A stretch of 64,000 bases of DNA from positions 124,001 to 188,000 of the forward strand of contig NZ_AUFE01000008.1 of the NCBI RefSeq assembly GCF_000426345.1, in the 5' to 3' direction. Positions 19,226-28,544 of this stretch are shown in pieces. The notes below the pieces were generated by a model. The model was not told where the DNA came from and searched no databases. It saw only the letters and a list, made by a program, of their open reading frames with translations. How positions within the stretch are numbered: the first letter of the stretch is position 1; the number at the start of each line of letters is the position of its first letter. This stretch comes from Cupriavidus phytohabitans (GTDB taxonomy: Bacteria; Pseudomonadota; Gammaproteobacteria; Burkholderiales; Burkholderiaceae). Both the position numbers and the translations under genes were made by a program.

Positions 19226-19332
19226 TACGCGGCAGCTCAACCGAACGCCAAGCGCGATGCGCGGGAACCATGTATGGCATGCCGCGCGTGCATGACCACG
19301 CCGCGCACGGAGGCCGCGCGCGGCTTATCTTG

Positions 19333-19347
19333 TTCTGCTATGCGGAA
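19333..19347. promoter_or_regulatory. Candidate IclR-type operator, distal
   Basis: TTCTGCTATGCGGAA, an imperfect dyad of the TTCyGC-n3-GCGGAA type, about 200 nt upstream of the carboxylase start. It shares TTCTGC and GGAA arms with the proximal site. Confidence 0.4.
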
Positions 19348-19477
19348 TTCTTGACGCGCAGGCTGCGCGCAAACTGGAGGGGAGCGAAGCGGAGGGGGAG
19401 CGAAATGCCGGAGAGCGCGGCACACGCCGCCGGCTTGCGCCGCTCCCCGAGTGCGGAGGCGCGGCGCGGTCCTGCAA

Positions 19478-21535
19478 TCAGCGGATGCGCATCCCCGGCA
19501 CGGCGCCGCTGTGCGGCTCCAGGATGTACAGGCCCGGCGCGGCCTTCTCGTCAGCCGCGGAGGCCGCCAGGACCATGCCCTCGGACATGCCGAACTTCAT
19601 CTTGCGCGGTGCCAGGTTGGCCACCACCACGGTCAGCTTGCCGACCAGCTGCTCCGGCGTGTAGGCCGACTGGATGCCCGAGAAAACATTGCGGGTCTTG
19701 CCCTCGCCCAGGTCCAGCGTCAGCTGCAGCAGCTTGTTGGAGCCTTCGACCTTCTGGCACTCGACGATCCTGGCCACGCGCAGGTCCACCTTGGCGAAAT
19801 CGTCGATGGTGATGGTCTCGGCCACCGGCTCGATCGACGGTGCGGCGGCGGGCGCCGCCGCGGCCTGCAGCGAATCGCGGTTGGCGGCCAGCAGTGCATC
19901 GACCTGCTTGGCATCGACGCGCGTCATCAGGTGCTGGTACGCCTGCACCGGCCTGGCGGCGGACAGCTGCTTGTCGATCGCGCGCCAGTCGAGCGGTTCG
20001 ACGTTCAGGAAGCGCTCGACGCCGGCGGCCACGTTCGGCACCACCGGCTTCAGGTACACCGTCAGCAGGCGGAAGGCTTCCAGCGATACCGAGCAGGCGG
20101 CGTGCAGCGCGGCACGCTTGCTTTCGTCCTTGGCCAGTTCCCACGGCTTCTCGGTGTCGACGAAGGCGTTGACCGCGTCGGTCAGCTCCATCACCTGGCG
20201 CAGCGCCTTGCTGTACTCGCGCGCTTCATACAGCTGCGCGATCTGCGGCGCGGCCTGGCGCAGCTGCTCCAGCAGCGGATGCGCCAGCGCGGCCTCGTCG
20301 ACCTTGCCTTCGAAGCGCTTGACCAGGAAGCCCGCCGCGCGGCTGGCGATATTGACATACTTGCCGATCAGGTCGCTGTTGACGCGGGCGATGAAGTCGT
20401 CCAGGTTCAGGTCCAGGTCTTCCATGCTCGCATTGAGCTTGGCGGCGAAGTAGTAGCGCAGCCATTCGGGGTTCATGCCGGTGTCGATGTAGCTCTGCGC
20501 GGTGATGAAGGTGCCGCGCGACTTGCTCATCTTGGCGCCGTCCACGGTCAGGAAGCCGTGCGCGAACACGTTGGTCGGGGTGCGGTAGCCCGAGAAGCGC
20601 AGCATCGCCGGCCAGAACAGCGTATGGAAGTACAGGATGTCCTTGCCGATGAAGTGGTATTGCTCGGCGGTCGAGTGCGGGCCGACCCAGGCGTCGAAGT
20701 CGATGCCGCGCTGCTGCGCCAGGTTCCTGAAGCTGGCGTAGTAGCCGATCGGGGCGTCCAGCCACACGTAGAAATACTTGCCGGGCGCGCCGGGGATCTC
20801 GAAGCCGAAGTAGGGTGCGTCGCGCGAGATGTCCCAGTCGGACAGCGTCGAGGCCTCGCCCTCGGCGCCCAGCCACTCCTGCATCTTGTTGGCGGCCTCG
20901 GGCTGCGCCAGGTCGGCCACCCATTCGCGCAGGAAGGTCTCGCAGCGCTGGTCGGACAGCTTGAAGAAGAAATGCGTCGACGACTTGCGCACCGGCGTGG
21001 CGCCGGACACCACCGAGTACGGGTTCTTCAGGTCGGTCGGCACGTAAGTCGTGCCGCAGACTTCACACGAGTCGCCGTACTGGTCCTTGGCGCCGCACTT
21101 CGGGCATTCGCCCTTGATGAAGCGGTCCGGCAGGAACATGTTCTTGACCGGGTCGAAGAACTGCTCGACATCGCGCTCGGCGATCAGGTCCTCGGCCTTG
21201 AGGGCGAGGTAGATCTTCTCGCAAAGCTCGCGGTTCTCTTCGGCGTCGGTGCTGTAGTAGTTGTCGAATGACACCAGGAAGCTGTCGAAGTCGCGCTTGT
21301 GCTCGGTCCAGACGCGGTCGATCAGCTGTTTCGGGGTGATGCCTTCCTTCTCGGCGCGCAGCATCACCGGGGTGCCGTGCGTGTCGTCGGCGCCGACGTA
21401 GTAGACCTCGTTGCCCATCATGCGCTGGAAACGCACCCAGATATCGGTCTGGATGTATTCCACCAGGTGGCCGATATGGATCTGGCCATTGGCATAAGGC
21501 AGGGCGGATGTGACGAGGATGCGACGTGCGGTCAT
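19478..21535 (-). CDS. metG: Methionyl-tRNA synthetase
   Basis: Charges tRNA-Met, including the initiator, with methionine in the cytosol. The 685 residues show the class I HIGH motif (residues 20-23), a four-Cys zinc knuckle ([18 protein letters not shown]), KMSKS near residue 335, an anticodon-binding helical domain, and the C-terminal tRNA-binding/dimerisation domain ([19 protein letters not shown]). This is the full-length dimeric form, as in E. coli. The neighbouring mrp gene is divergent beyond the OmpA-like gene, an arrangement common in beta-proteobacteria. Confidence 0.97.
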   Translation of the reverse strand: MTARRILVTSALPYANGQIHIGHLVEYIQTDIWVRFQRMMGNEVYYVGADDTHGTPVMLRAEKEGITPKQLIDRVWTEHKRDFDSFLVSFDNYYSTDAEENRELCEKIYLALKAEDLIAERDVEQFFDPVKNMFLPDRFIKGECPKCGAKDQYGDSCEVCGTTYVPTDLKNPYSVVSGATPVRKSSTHFFFKLSDQRCETFLREWVADLAQPEAANKMQEWLGAEGEASTLSDWDISRDAPYFGFEIPGAPGKYFYVWLDAPIGYYASFRNLAQQRGIDFDAWVGPHSTAEQYHFIGKDILYFHTLFWPAMLRFSGYRTPTNVFAHGFLTVDGAKMSKSRGTFITAQSYIDTGMNPEWLRYYFAAKLNASMEDLDLNLDDFIARVNSDLIGKYVNIASRAAGFLVKRFEGKVDEAALAHPLLEQLRQAAPQIAQLYEAREYSKALRQVMELTDAVNAFVDTEKPWELAKDESKRAALHAACSVSLEAFRLLTVYLKPVVPNVAAGVERFLNVEPLDWRAIDKQLSAARPVQAYQHLMTRVDAKQVDALLAANRDSLQAAAAPAAAPSIEPVAETITIDDFAKVDLRVARIVECQKVEGSNKLLQLTLDLGEGKTRNVFSGIQSAYTPEQLVGKLTVVVANLAPRKMKFGMSEGMVLAASAADEKAAPGLYILEPHSGAVPGMRIR

Positions 21536-21699
21536 AGACGGAGGGCCGGTCAGGAGCGGGGAATATCAGTGGCGACGGCGCTGCGCGCTGCGCAGGCGCG
21601 TGCCGGGGAGGGGTATTTTAGCAACGTCGTGCCGCAGGTGCGCCGGTTCCGCATCGCGGAATCTTCCGAAGCGGCGCGGGCAATTTGCCGCAAGCGGCC

Positions 21700-21727
21700 A
21701 AAAAAAAGCGCCGGTCAGAGCCGGCGC
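21700..21727 (-). terminator. Rho-independent terminator after the OmpA-family gene
   Basis: On the minus strand: GCGCCGG, six-base loop, CCGGCGC, then eight T. It lies about 105 nt beyond the stop of the OmpA-family gene and about 165 nt upstream of metG, so it should keep the two transcripts apart. Confidence 0.85.
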
Positions 21728-21833
21728 AGCTTTCCACAACGGAAAAGGAGGAGAAATCAGGTACCGCCCGGGAGGTCAGCCACCCATCGCGAGCCAGCAA
21801 CGGTGGCAAGCGGTACCTGTTTCTATGACTAGG

Positions 21834-22472
21834 TCATCCCTGAATTGGTTTCAAAAAAATTTCGACGCGGCGATTTTGTTGCCGGCCGGCCTCGGTGGCG
21901 TTGTCTGCAACGGGCTGGGCCTGGCCCCGGCCCTCGGCCGTCAGGCGGTTCCGTGCGACGCCGCGGTCACCCAGGTAGCTCGCCACGCTCTGCGCCCGGC
22001 GCTGCGACAGCTGCATGTTGTAGCTGGGATTGCCGGTGCTGTCGGTATGGCCCACGACATTGGCGCTGACTTCCTGGTGCTGGCCCAGCGTCTGGGCGAC
22101 CTGGTCGAGCACGGAGCGGAACGACGGCTTGATGCTGGCGCTGTCGGTATCGAAGGTCACCTGGCTGGGGATATTCACCTTCAGCGAGCCGTCCGGCTGC
22201 TCGGTGATCTGGGTGCCAGTGCCGGCGGTGTCCTTGTTCAGCTTGCCGCGGATGGCATTCCAGTTGTAGCCGGTCGCACCGCCAACGGCACCGCCCACGG
22301 CCGCGCCGACCAGCGTGCCGGTGGTATTGCCGCCGATCAGGTTGCCAAGCCCGGCGCCCACGGCGGCGCCTACGCCGGTACCGACCGCAGTATGGGTCTG
22401 CTGTTCGGTGGCGCAACCCGCGGCCAGCAGGGTGGCGGCGGCGAGCGAGACAGTGACGAGCTTGATCTTCAT
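21834..22472 (-). CDS. OmpA-family lipoprotein with glycine-zipper domain (YiaD-like)
   Basis: 212 residues. The lipoprotein signal peptide ends LLAAGC (Cys20 region). Next comes a glycine-zipper segment rich in GxxxG (VGAAVGAGLGNLIGG, VGAAVGGAVGGATGYN) that probably inserts in or lies on a membrane. The C-terminal OmpA peptidoglycan-binding domain carries NVVGHTDSTGNPSYN and LSQRRAQSVASYL. It likely tethers the outer membrane to peptidoglycan. The start at 22472 follows AGAAGGAG; the longer frame upstream has no support. It has its own terminator at 21700-21727. Confidence 0.9.
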   Translation of the reverse strand: MKIKLVTVSLAAATLLAAGCATEQQTHTAVGTGVGAAVGAGLGNLIGGNTTGTLVGAAVGGAVGGATGYNWNAIRGKLNKDTAGTGTQITEQPDGSLKVNIPSQVTFDTDSASIKPSFRSVLDQVAQTLGQHQEVSANVVGHTDSTGNPSYNMQLSQRRAQSVASYLGDRGVARNRLTAEGRGQAQPVADNATEAGRQQNRRVEIFLKPIQG

Positions 22473-22833
22473 GCTTTCTCCTTCTGATGTTCCCGTAAAT
22501 GTTCCTGGTACCGCATGCGGATGGTAACTCCAAGGCGATACCGCAGATAACCCTTTGTACGCGTTGGCGGCGGCGCGGCCGGCGCGGTGGCCAATGCCGA
22601 GTGCCTGTCCGCCCAACCGCACTACAATATGGATATGGCGGCGCGCGCACAAGTGCAAGGTTGTGAGATTTGTAAATGTCTGTAATTCCACACCTGGCGC
22701 AGGGGTTTCCACGCGCTTCTCCGGCTATCCATGGCCGGTGCTTCATACTTTGATACATTGGGTGCTAGTCCAGCCGGTGGCGCCGACCGTACGGGCCATC
22801 CCCCACATCCAGAAAAACCAAGCGGAGTTTGTC
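22473..22833. other. Divergent intergenic region between the OmpA-family gene and mrp
   Basis: About 360 nt that should contain both promoters. A TACAAT hexamer at about 22623 on the plus strand could be a -10 for mrp, but no good -35 is seen. The mrp reading frame stays open through most of this stretch without homology to the family. Confidence 0.4.
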
Positions 22834-23922
22834 TTGAGCGTCAGCACTGAGCAGGTCACCGAAGCCCTGCGCACCGTCATCGATCCCAACACGGGCAAGG
22901 ACCTGGTGTCCACGCGCTCGGCCCGGAACATCCGGGTCGACGGCGGCGAGGTTTCGCTGGAAATCGAACTCGGCTATCCCGCCAGGAGCCAGCTGGATCC
23001 GATCCGCAAGCTGGTGGTTGCCGCGGTGCGGGAAGTGCCGGGCGTCACCAACGTCAGCGTGGCCGTGACCATGAAGATCGTCGCGCACGCGGTGCAGCGG
23101 GGCGTCAAGTTGCTGCCGGGCGTGAAGAACGTGATTGCCGTCGCCTCGGGCAAGGGCGGGGTGGGCAAGTCGACCACCGCCGTCAACCTGGCGCTGGCGC
23201 TGGCCGCCGAGGGCGCGCGCGTGGGCATGCTCGATGCCGATATCTACGGCCCCAGCCTGCCGATGATGCTCGGCATCGACGGCCGCCCGGAATCCGCCGA
23301 CGGCCAGACCATGGAGCCGCTGGAGGGCCATGGCGTGCAGGCCAACTCGATCGGCTTCCTGATCGAGCAGGACAACCCGATGGTGTGGCGCGGGCCGATG
23401 GTCACCTCGGCGCTGGAGCAGCTGCTGCGCCAGACCAACTGGCACGACCTCGACTACCTGATCGTCGACATGCCGCCGGGTACCGGCGATATCCAGCTGA
23501 CGCTGTCGCAGAAGGTGCCGGTCACCGGCGCGGTGATCGTGACCACGCCGCAGGACATCGCGCTGCTCGATGCCAAGAAAGGCCTGAAGATGTTCGAGAA
23601 GGTCGGCATCCCCATCCTCGGCATCGTCGAGAACATGGCGGTGTACTGCTGCCCGAACTGCGGCCACGTCGAGCATATCTTCGGCCAGGGCGGCGGCGAG
23701 AAGATGTGCGCCGACTATGGCGTGGAGCTGCTGGGCAGCCTGCCGCTGAACCTGCAGATCCGCGAGCAGGCCGATTCGGGACGCCCCACCGTGGTGGCCG
23801 AGCCCGACAGTCCCGTGGCCGAGCTGTACCGCGGCATCGCGCGCAAGGTGGCGATCAAGGTTGCCGACAAGGCGCGCGACATGACCAGCAAGTTCCCAAG
23901 CATCGTCGTGCAGAACACCTGA
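22834..23922 (+). CDS. mrp: Mrp/ApbC iron-sulphur cluster carrier ATPase
   Basis: Cytosolic P-loop ATPase that carries and transfers Fe-S clusters to apoproteins. The 362 residues comprise an N-terminal MIP18/DUF59-like domain (QVTEALRTVIDPNTGKDLV), the deviant Walker A SGKGGVGKST (about 106-115), and the cluster-binding CxxC in VYCCPNCGHVEHIFG. The start is taken as TTG 22834 because family members begin at this point (xSVSTEQVTEAL) and a GGAG lies upstream. The frame is open further 5' but there only encodes unrelated sequence. Confidence 0.93.
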   Translation: MSVSTEQVTEALRTVIDPNTGKDLVSTRSARNIRVDGGEVSLEIELGYPARSQLDPIRKLVVAAVREVPGVTNVSVAVTMKIVAHAVQRGVKLLPGVKNVIAVASGKGGVGKSTTAVNLALALAAEGARVGMLDADIYGPSLPMMLGIDGRPESADGQTMEPLEGHGVQANSIGFLIEQDNPMVWRGPMVTSALEQLLRQTNWHDLDYLIVDMPPGTGDIQLTLSQKVPVTGAVIVTTPQDIALLDAKKGLKMFEKVGIPILGIVENMAVYCCPNCGHVEHIFGQGGGEKMCADYGVELLGSLPLNLQIREQADSGRPTVVAEPDSPVAELYRGIARKVAIKVADKARDMTSKFPSIVVQNT

Positions 23923-23949
23923 GCGCGCGGCTTGCCGCGCCAGAGAGCC

Positions 23950-24498
23950 ATGGAAGCCGAAACCACGTCCGTGCCACAGCCGCCGCCACCCGGCGCCCGT
24001 CCCGCCGTCACCATGGCGGTGGTGATGCGCAAGGTTGCGCTGGCCAGCCGCTGGCAGCCCTGGAAGTGGCAACTGGATGCGGTGCTGCCGGACCTGGGCG
24101 AGTTCGGCACGCAGGCGGTCTGCCTGAAGCACGACGACCACGGCGCGCGCTGGCTGTATCCCGGCTACGAGGTCGAGCTGTTCCGCGACCAGGGCGAGGG
24201 CTACTACCTGAACCTGACCTCGACCACGCCATGCTGGTTCGTGCTGTGGCGCATGCCCGAGGACGAGGACGGCGGCGGCACCGGTGAAGACGCCCACCCG
24301 GTGCCGATGACGGTCACGCTGTCATACAACGAAGCCGGCCGCTGGCTCGACGCCGGCGAGATCGTCGAGAACGTGCCGCTGGCGCCGGAGCAGCGCGACT
24401 GGCTGCAGGCCTACGTCAGCGAGCATTACCGGCCCGAGCCCAAGCAGCGGCGCCGGCCCGAATCCTTCAAGGCGCCGCAGGACCGCGCGCGCTACTGA
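23950..24498 (+). CDS. DUF3305 family protein of the formate dehydrogenase locus
   Basis: A 182-residue soluble protein of unknown biochemical function. The conserved core runs from VVMRKVALASRWQPWKW to ARWLYPGYEVELFRDQGEGYYLNL, with WFVLWRMPE later. Its family regularly sits beside DUF3306 and formate dehydrogenase genes in beta-proteobacteria, as here. It follows mrp by 27 nt and precedes the DUF3306 gene by 21 nt. A maturation or regulatory role for formate dehydrogenase is a guess from context. Confidence 0.82.
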   Translation: MEAETTSVPQPPPPGARPAVTMAVVMRKVALASRWQPWKWQLDAVLPDLGEFGTQAVCLKHDDHGARWLYPGYEVELFRDQGEGYYLNLTSTTPCWFVLWRMPEDEDGGGTGEDAHPVPMTVTLSYNEAGRWLDAGEIVENVPLAPEQRDWLQAYVSEHYRPEPKQRRRPESFKAPQDRARY

Positions 24499-24519
24499 CC
24501 CTACTGTTCGAACAGGCCG

Positions 24520-25179
24520 ATGAGCGATTCGTCCTTCCTGTCACGCTGGTCGCGCCGCAAGGCCGCGGTGCGGGAGGGCGTGGCCGTGCCGGCGGAGCCG
24601 GCGCAGCCTGCCGAGGCGTCATCGTTGCCCGTGCCACCGGAAGGTGCGGCCGCGGTGCCGGAGGCCGAGCCAGAAGTTCCGCCGCCGACGCTGGCGGACG
24701 TGGCCGCGCTGCGCCCTGGCGACAACATCGCCCGCTTCGTCGCGCGCGGCGTCGATGAATCGGTCAAGCGCGCCGCGCTCAAGACGTTGTTTGCCGATCC
24801 GCACTTCAATGTGATGGATGGCCTCGATACCTACATCGACGACTACAGCAAGCCCGACCCGATCCCGCCCGAGATCCTGCGCCAGCTGCGCCAGGCCGAG
24901 TCGCTGGCGCTGTTCGAGCCGACCGACGAGGAGCGCGCGGCAGCCCAGGCGGCCGCCGCCGCACAGCCGGACGCACCGGCGGATGCACAAGTGGATGCAC
25001 AAGTGGACGCTAAACCGGACGCCCAAGCGTACGATGTACCGCCGGCGGCGCCTGCCTTGGTAAGCGACCCGGCCGGTGCTACGGACATACCCTCATCCTC
25101 CGAAACGCCGCCGCCGGTGGCCAGTCAAAGCGCAAAACAGGGCCCGCAAGACCCGCAAGATCTGGATAAGTGCGCGTAG
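24520..25179 (+). CDS. DUF3306 family protein of the formate dehydrogenase locus
   Basis: 219 residues. It starts MSDSSFLSRWSRRKAAV, the hallmark of DUF3306 (FLxRWSRRK), and has a conserved middle (VKRAALKTLFADPHFNVMDGLDTYIDDYS then PIPPEILRQLRQAE). The C-terminal third is Ala/Asp/Pro-rich low complexity, with a short repeat (DAQVDAQVDAKPDAQ) encoded near 24980-25030. Role unknown; the family is linked to formate dehydrogenase by gene neighbourhood. Confidence 0.82.
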   Translation: MSDSSFLSRWSRRKAAVREGVAVPAEPAQPAEASSLPVPPEGAAAVPEAEPEVPPPTLADVAALRPGDNIARFVARGVDESVKRAALKTLFADPHFNVMDGLDTYIDDYSKPDPIPPEILRQLRQAESLALFEPTDEERAAAQAAAAAQPDAPADAQVDAQVDAKPDAQAYDVPPAAPALVSDPAGATDIPSSSETPPPVASQSAKQGPQDPQDLDKCA

Positions 25180-25276
25180 CCCGACCGGGCAGCGCAGCCT
25201 ACAATAGGCATCCCACAATCCGCCGGGCCGCAGATCCTCGCAAGAAGGACGTCCGGACCGCTCAGCCGCATTCGCC

Positions 25277-27478
25277 ATGCCGACGCTGATCTGCAATTGC
25301 AACGACACCATGCCGCTTGACGGGGCGGCGCTGTCGGAAGCCTGTCAGGGCCCGCAACAAGGCCCGCAACACGGTCCGCAACACGGTCCGCTTAAGGTCC
25401 ACCATCTGCTGTGCCGGCGCGAAATTGGCGCCTTCACCGCGGCGCTGGACGGCACCGACGATGTCATCGTGGCCTGCACGCAGGAGCGCGCGCTGTTTAC
25501 CGAAGTCGCCGCGCAGACCGCGCAAGGCCAGGATGGGCGGCCGGTGGTGACCGCGCCCGTCCGCTTCGTCAATATCCGAGAAACCGGCGGCTGGTCGCAG
25601 GGCGCGCGGCGCGATCCGCGGACGGCCAATGCCAAGATTGCCGCGCTGCTGGCGGTGGCCGCGTTGCCCGAGCCGGAGCCGGTGCCCGTGGTCGACTACC
25701 GCTCCGACGGTACGGTGCTGGTGCTGGGCCCCGCGCAGCGCGCGCTGCCCTGGGCCGAGCGTCTCGCTGCCATGCAGTTCGAGGTCACGGTGCTGCTGAC
25801 GGGCAGCGCACCGGGCGAGGGCGCTGCCGCGCAGCCGGCCGCGCGCGCCTGGCCGGTCCACAGCGGCCGGCTGGCAGTGCTCAGCGGCTGGCTCGGCGCC
25901 TTCGAGGCCAGCTGGGAAACCGGCGCGGGACGCAGCAACCCGATCGACCTCGACCTGTGCACCCGCTGCAACGCCTGCATCGACGCCTGCCCCGAAAATG
26001 CGATCGATTTCAGCTATCAGATCGACCTGTCGCGCTGCCGCTCGCATCGCGACTGCGTGCGCGCCTGCGGCGCGGCCGCGGCCATCGACTTCGACCGGCC
26101 GCAGGGCACCATGCAAGGCCGCTTCGACCTGGTCTTCGACCTGTGCGACCAGCCTGCCTTCACCATGCACCAGCCGCCGCAAGGCTACCTGCACGCCGGC
26201 GCGGATCCGGCGCGACAGCAAGCACTGGCATTGACGCTGGTGGGCCTGGTAGGCGAGTTCGAGAAGCCAAAGTTCTTCCGCTACAAGGACAGCCTGTGCG
26301 CGCATGGCCGCAACCAGACCACCGGCTGCACGGCTTGTATCGACATTTGCTCGACCCGGGCGATCCAGTCGCGCTGGCATGACGGCAAGGGCCGCATCGA
26401 AGTCACGCCCAACCTGTGCATGGGCTGCGGGGCCTGCACCACGGTGTGCCCCAGCGGCGCCATCAGCTACGGCTATCCCGGTCCCGAGACCACTGGCGCG
26501 CGGCTGCGCACGCTGCTGGCGGCCTACCGGCAGGCCGGCGCGCGCGACCCGATCGTGCTGCTGCACGGCGAGGAATATGGCACGCCCGCCTTGCTGGCGC
26601 TGGGCCGCGCCGCGCGCGCGGGCCGTGCCGCAGGCGTGCCCGCCAATGTGATGCCGCTGTCGCTGTTCCACCCGGCCGCGGCCGGGCTGGAGCTGTGGCT
26701 GGCCGCGCTGTGCTGGGGCGCCAGCGGCGTGGCGGTGCTGCTGACCGGCGACGAGGCGCCGCAATACCGCACCGCGCTGCGCGAGCAGATGGAAGTCGGC
26801 CGCGCATTGCTGGCGGGGCTGGGTTATGACGCCGAAGTGCTGTCGCTGGTCGATGCGACCGGCACGCCGTCACTGGATGCCGGCCTGTCTGCGTTGCGTC
26901 CGGGCCGCAATGCGTTGCCGCCGGCGCCGTTCGGCGCCGTTGCGGCCAAGCGCGAGATGCTGGACTTCGTGCTTGAGCATCTGGTGCGCCACGCGCCGGT
27001 GCCCGCCGACATCGTGCCGCTGCCGGCGGCCGCGCCGATCGGCGCGATTGCCGTCGATACCGGCAAGTGCACCTTGTGCATGGCGTGCGTCGGCGCCTGC
27101 CCGTCGCAGGCCCTGCGCGACAACCCCGAGCGCCCCGTGCTCAGCCTGATCGAACGAAACTGCGTGCAGTGCGGCCTGTGCGAGAAAACCTGCCCGGAAG
27201 ATGCGATTACACTGGTGCCGCGCCTGCTGGCCGGTGATGCCGCGCGCCGTCCGGTCACGCTCAACGAGACCCAGCCGTTCCATTGCGTGCGCTGCGCCAA
27301 GCCGTTCGGCACGGCACAGATGGTGGAGTCAATGCTGGTCCGGCTTGCTGGCCACCCGGCGTTTGCCGGCGCAGCCGCCGAACGGCTGAAGATGTGTCCG
27401 GATTGCCGCGTGATCGACATGATGGAGCACGATACTGGCACCGGCAGCGGCATTGTGGGCGGCGCCACGCTGCGCTGA
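25277..27478 (+). CDS. Multi-cluster 4Fe-4S ferredoxin-type protein of the formate dehydrogenase locus
   Basis: 733 residues. There are at least five ferredoxin-type Cys clusters: CTRCNACIDACPENAI (about 235), a second half at CRSHRDCVRACG, CTACIDICSTRAI with CMGCGACTTVCPSGAI (about 350-395), and CTLCMACVGACPSQAL with CVQCGLCEKTCPEDAI (about 600-645). Further CxxC pairs lie near the C-terminus (HCVRCAKPFG, CPDCRVIDMM). No signal peptide or membrane helix, so it is cytoplasmic. It is likely an electron carrier or maturation factor for formate dehydrogenase, a role inferred from position. A GCCTA/TAGGC mini-dyad lies upstream at 25197-25209. Confidence 0.85.
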   Translation: MPTLICNCNDTMPLDGAALSEACQGPQQGPQHGPQHGPLKVHHLLCRREIGAFTAALDGTDDVIVACTQERALFTEVAAQTAQGQDGRPVVTAPVRFVNIRETGGWSQGARRDPRTANAKIAALLAVAALPEPEPVPVVDYRSDGTVLVLGPAQRALPWAERLAAMQFEVTVLLTGSAPGEGAAAQPAARAWPVHSGRLAVLSGWLGAFEASWETGAGRSNPIDLDLCTRCNACIDACPENAIDFSYQIDLSRCRSHRDCVRACGAAAAIDFDRPQGTMQGRFDLVFDLCDQPAFTMHQPPQGYLHAGADPARQQALALTLVGLVGEFEKPKFFRYKDSLCAHGRNQTTGCTACIDICSTRAIQSRWHDGKGRIEVTPNLCMGCGACTTVCPSGAISYGYPGPETTGARLRTLLAAYRQAGARDPIVLLHGEEYGTPALLALGRAARAGRAAGVPANVMPLSLFHPAAAGLELWLAALCWGASGVAVLLTGDEAPQYRTALREQMEVGRALLAGLGYDAEVLSLVDATGTPSLDAGLSALRPGRNALPPAPFGAVAAKREMLDFVLEHLVRHAPVPADIVPLPAAAPIGAIAVDTGKCTLCMACVGACPSQALRDNPERPVLSLIERNCVQCGLCEKTCPEDAITLVPRLLAGDAARRPVTLNETQPFHCVRCAKPFGTAQMVESMLVRLAGHPAFAGAAAERLKMCPDCRVIDMMEHDTGTGSGIVGGATLR

Positions 27479-27505
27479 GGCGCCATCAACACAATTCATC
27501 ACGAC

Positions 27506-28138
27506 ATGACAGATTTCCAGCCGATCCAGCTCACTGCCGCGTCGCCCGCCGAAGATGCCGAGGACACCGCCCGCGCCGACTTGTACGGCCTGCTGGCCAC
27601 GCTGTTCTATCGCGCCCCCGATGCCGCGCTGCTGCACCACATCGCGGCCAACCGCGCTGTCGGCGAAGACGCCGATACGGTACTGGGCAAGGCCTGGAAT
27701 GCGTTGTGCGACGCAGCATCGGAGACCACTGCGGCGGAGTCTGAAGAGGAATACCGGCAACTATTCGTCGGCGTGGGCAAGCAGGACGTGTTCCTGTATG
27801 GCTCGTTCTACCTGACCGGCTTCCTCAACGAGCGCCCGCTGGTGGCGCTGCGCGAAGACCTGGCCCGCTATGGCCTGGAGCGCCATGAGGAAGTGAGCGA
27901 GACCGAAGACCACATCGCCACATTGTGCGAGGTGATGCGCTTCCTGGTGGCAGGCGAGGACCTGTCGGTGTCCAACCTCGGCGAGCAGCAGCGCTTCTAC
28001 GCGAAGCACATGCAGCCGTGGGTCGGGAAATTGTGCGATGCAGTGATCGCGCACCCGCAGGCGCGCTTCTATCGCAGTGTCGCCGGATTGCTTGCCGCCT
28101 TTGCCAATGTCGAGGCGCTGGCGCTGGAGATGAGCTGA
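27506..28138 (+). CDS. TorD/DmsD-family molybdoenzyme chaperone
   Basis: A 210-residue all-helical cytoplasmic chaperone. The family signature is visible as EEYRQLFVGVGKQDVFLYGSFYLTGFLNERPL and DHIATLCEVMRFL. Members bind the Tat signal peptide of a molybdenum enzyme and hold it until cofactor insertion. The likely client is FdhA, or the small Tat protein encoded next. Its 5' end is 27 nt after the ferredoxin-like gene, so the two are probably co-transcribed. Confidence 0.87.
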   Translation: MTDFQPIQLTAASPAEDAEDTARADLYGLLATLFYRAPDAALLHHIAANRAVGEDADTVLGKAWNALCDAASETTAAESEEEYRQLFVGVGKQDVFLYGSFYLTGFLNERPLVALREDLARYGLERHEEVSETEDHIATLCEVMRFLVAGEDLSVSNLGEQQRFYAKHMQPWVGKLCDAVIAHPQARFYRSVAGLLAAFANVEALALEMS

Positions 28139-28202
28139 GGCCGCTAAGTCAGGAAAAACCCTTGCAAATCATGGTCTTTCCTGCGAGATGCTCCTAGAAT
28201 AT

Positions 28203-28219
28203 GCATAACAACGCATAAC
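28203..28219 (+). repeat. Direct repeat GCATAAC in the leader of the fdh structural genes
   Basis: Two GCATAAC copies three bases apart (28203-28209 and 28213-28219), about 40 nt upstream of the small Tat protein gene. The 120-nt gap here is the natural place for a promoter of the structural genes. A regulator site is possible; nothing more specific is visible. Confidence 0.3.
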
Positions 28220-28259
28220 GGCGAAACCATCGGGCTTTGACAGCCGAGGAGCCCCCCAC

Positions 28260-28475
28260 ATGAGAGAGAAGCCAACCCGGGTCGCGCGCCGCTCGTTTCT
28301 CGCGGGCGCTGGAGTTGTGGCTGCCGCAACGGGTGCGGCAGCGCTGACAGCGCGTGGACCATCGCTACCGGACCAGGCCGCCGCTCTGCCGGATCCCGCC
28401 GACACCCCGTCGGACAGCAAGGGCTACCGGGTCTCGGAACACATTCGCAAGTACTACCGGACCACACTGGTGTAA
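28260..28475 (+). CDS. Small twin-arginine signal protein of formate dehydrogenase loci
   Basis: 71 residues, almost entirely a Tat signal: ARRSFLAGAGVVAAATGAAALTA, then a short hydrophilic tail ending GYRVSEHIRKYYRTTLV. It matches the formate-dehydrogenase-region TAT-target family, whose tail is strongly conserved while its function is unknown. A possible role is assisting export or assembly of FdhA with the TorD-type chaperone. AGGAGCCCCCCAC precedes the start. Confidence 0.85.
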   Translation: MREKPTRVARRSFLAGAGVVAAATGAAALTARGPSLPDQAAALPDPADTPSDSKGYRVSEHIRKYYRTTLV

Positions 28476-28544
28476 ATGCCAGGGCGGCGTGGTTCGCCGC
28501 GCCGCCAGCAAACGGACGGCTCTCGTCCGCATCTGAGGTGAGAC

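Larger units (their letters stand above)
19134..19477. other. Intergenic region upstream of the acyl-CoA carboxylase block
   Basis: 344 nt between the metG stop and the carboxylase start, both genes on the minus strand. It should hold the promoter of the carboxylase block. Two similar imperfect palindromes are present and listed separately. No RNA gene, clear terminator for metG, or coding sequence was recognised. Confidence 0.5.

Noticed and set aside
22555-22833. Longer N-terminus for Mrp (start at 22555)
   Set aside because: The extra residues are unlike the family and span the shared promoter region; the family start aligns with TTG 22834.
25197-25209. GCCTA/TAGGC around TACAAT as an operator
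   Set aside because: A 5-bp arm is too short to stand alone, and no -35 fits the TACAAT.
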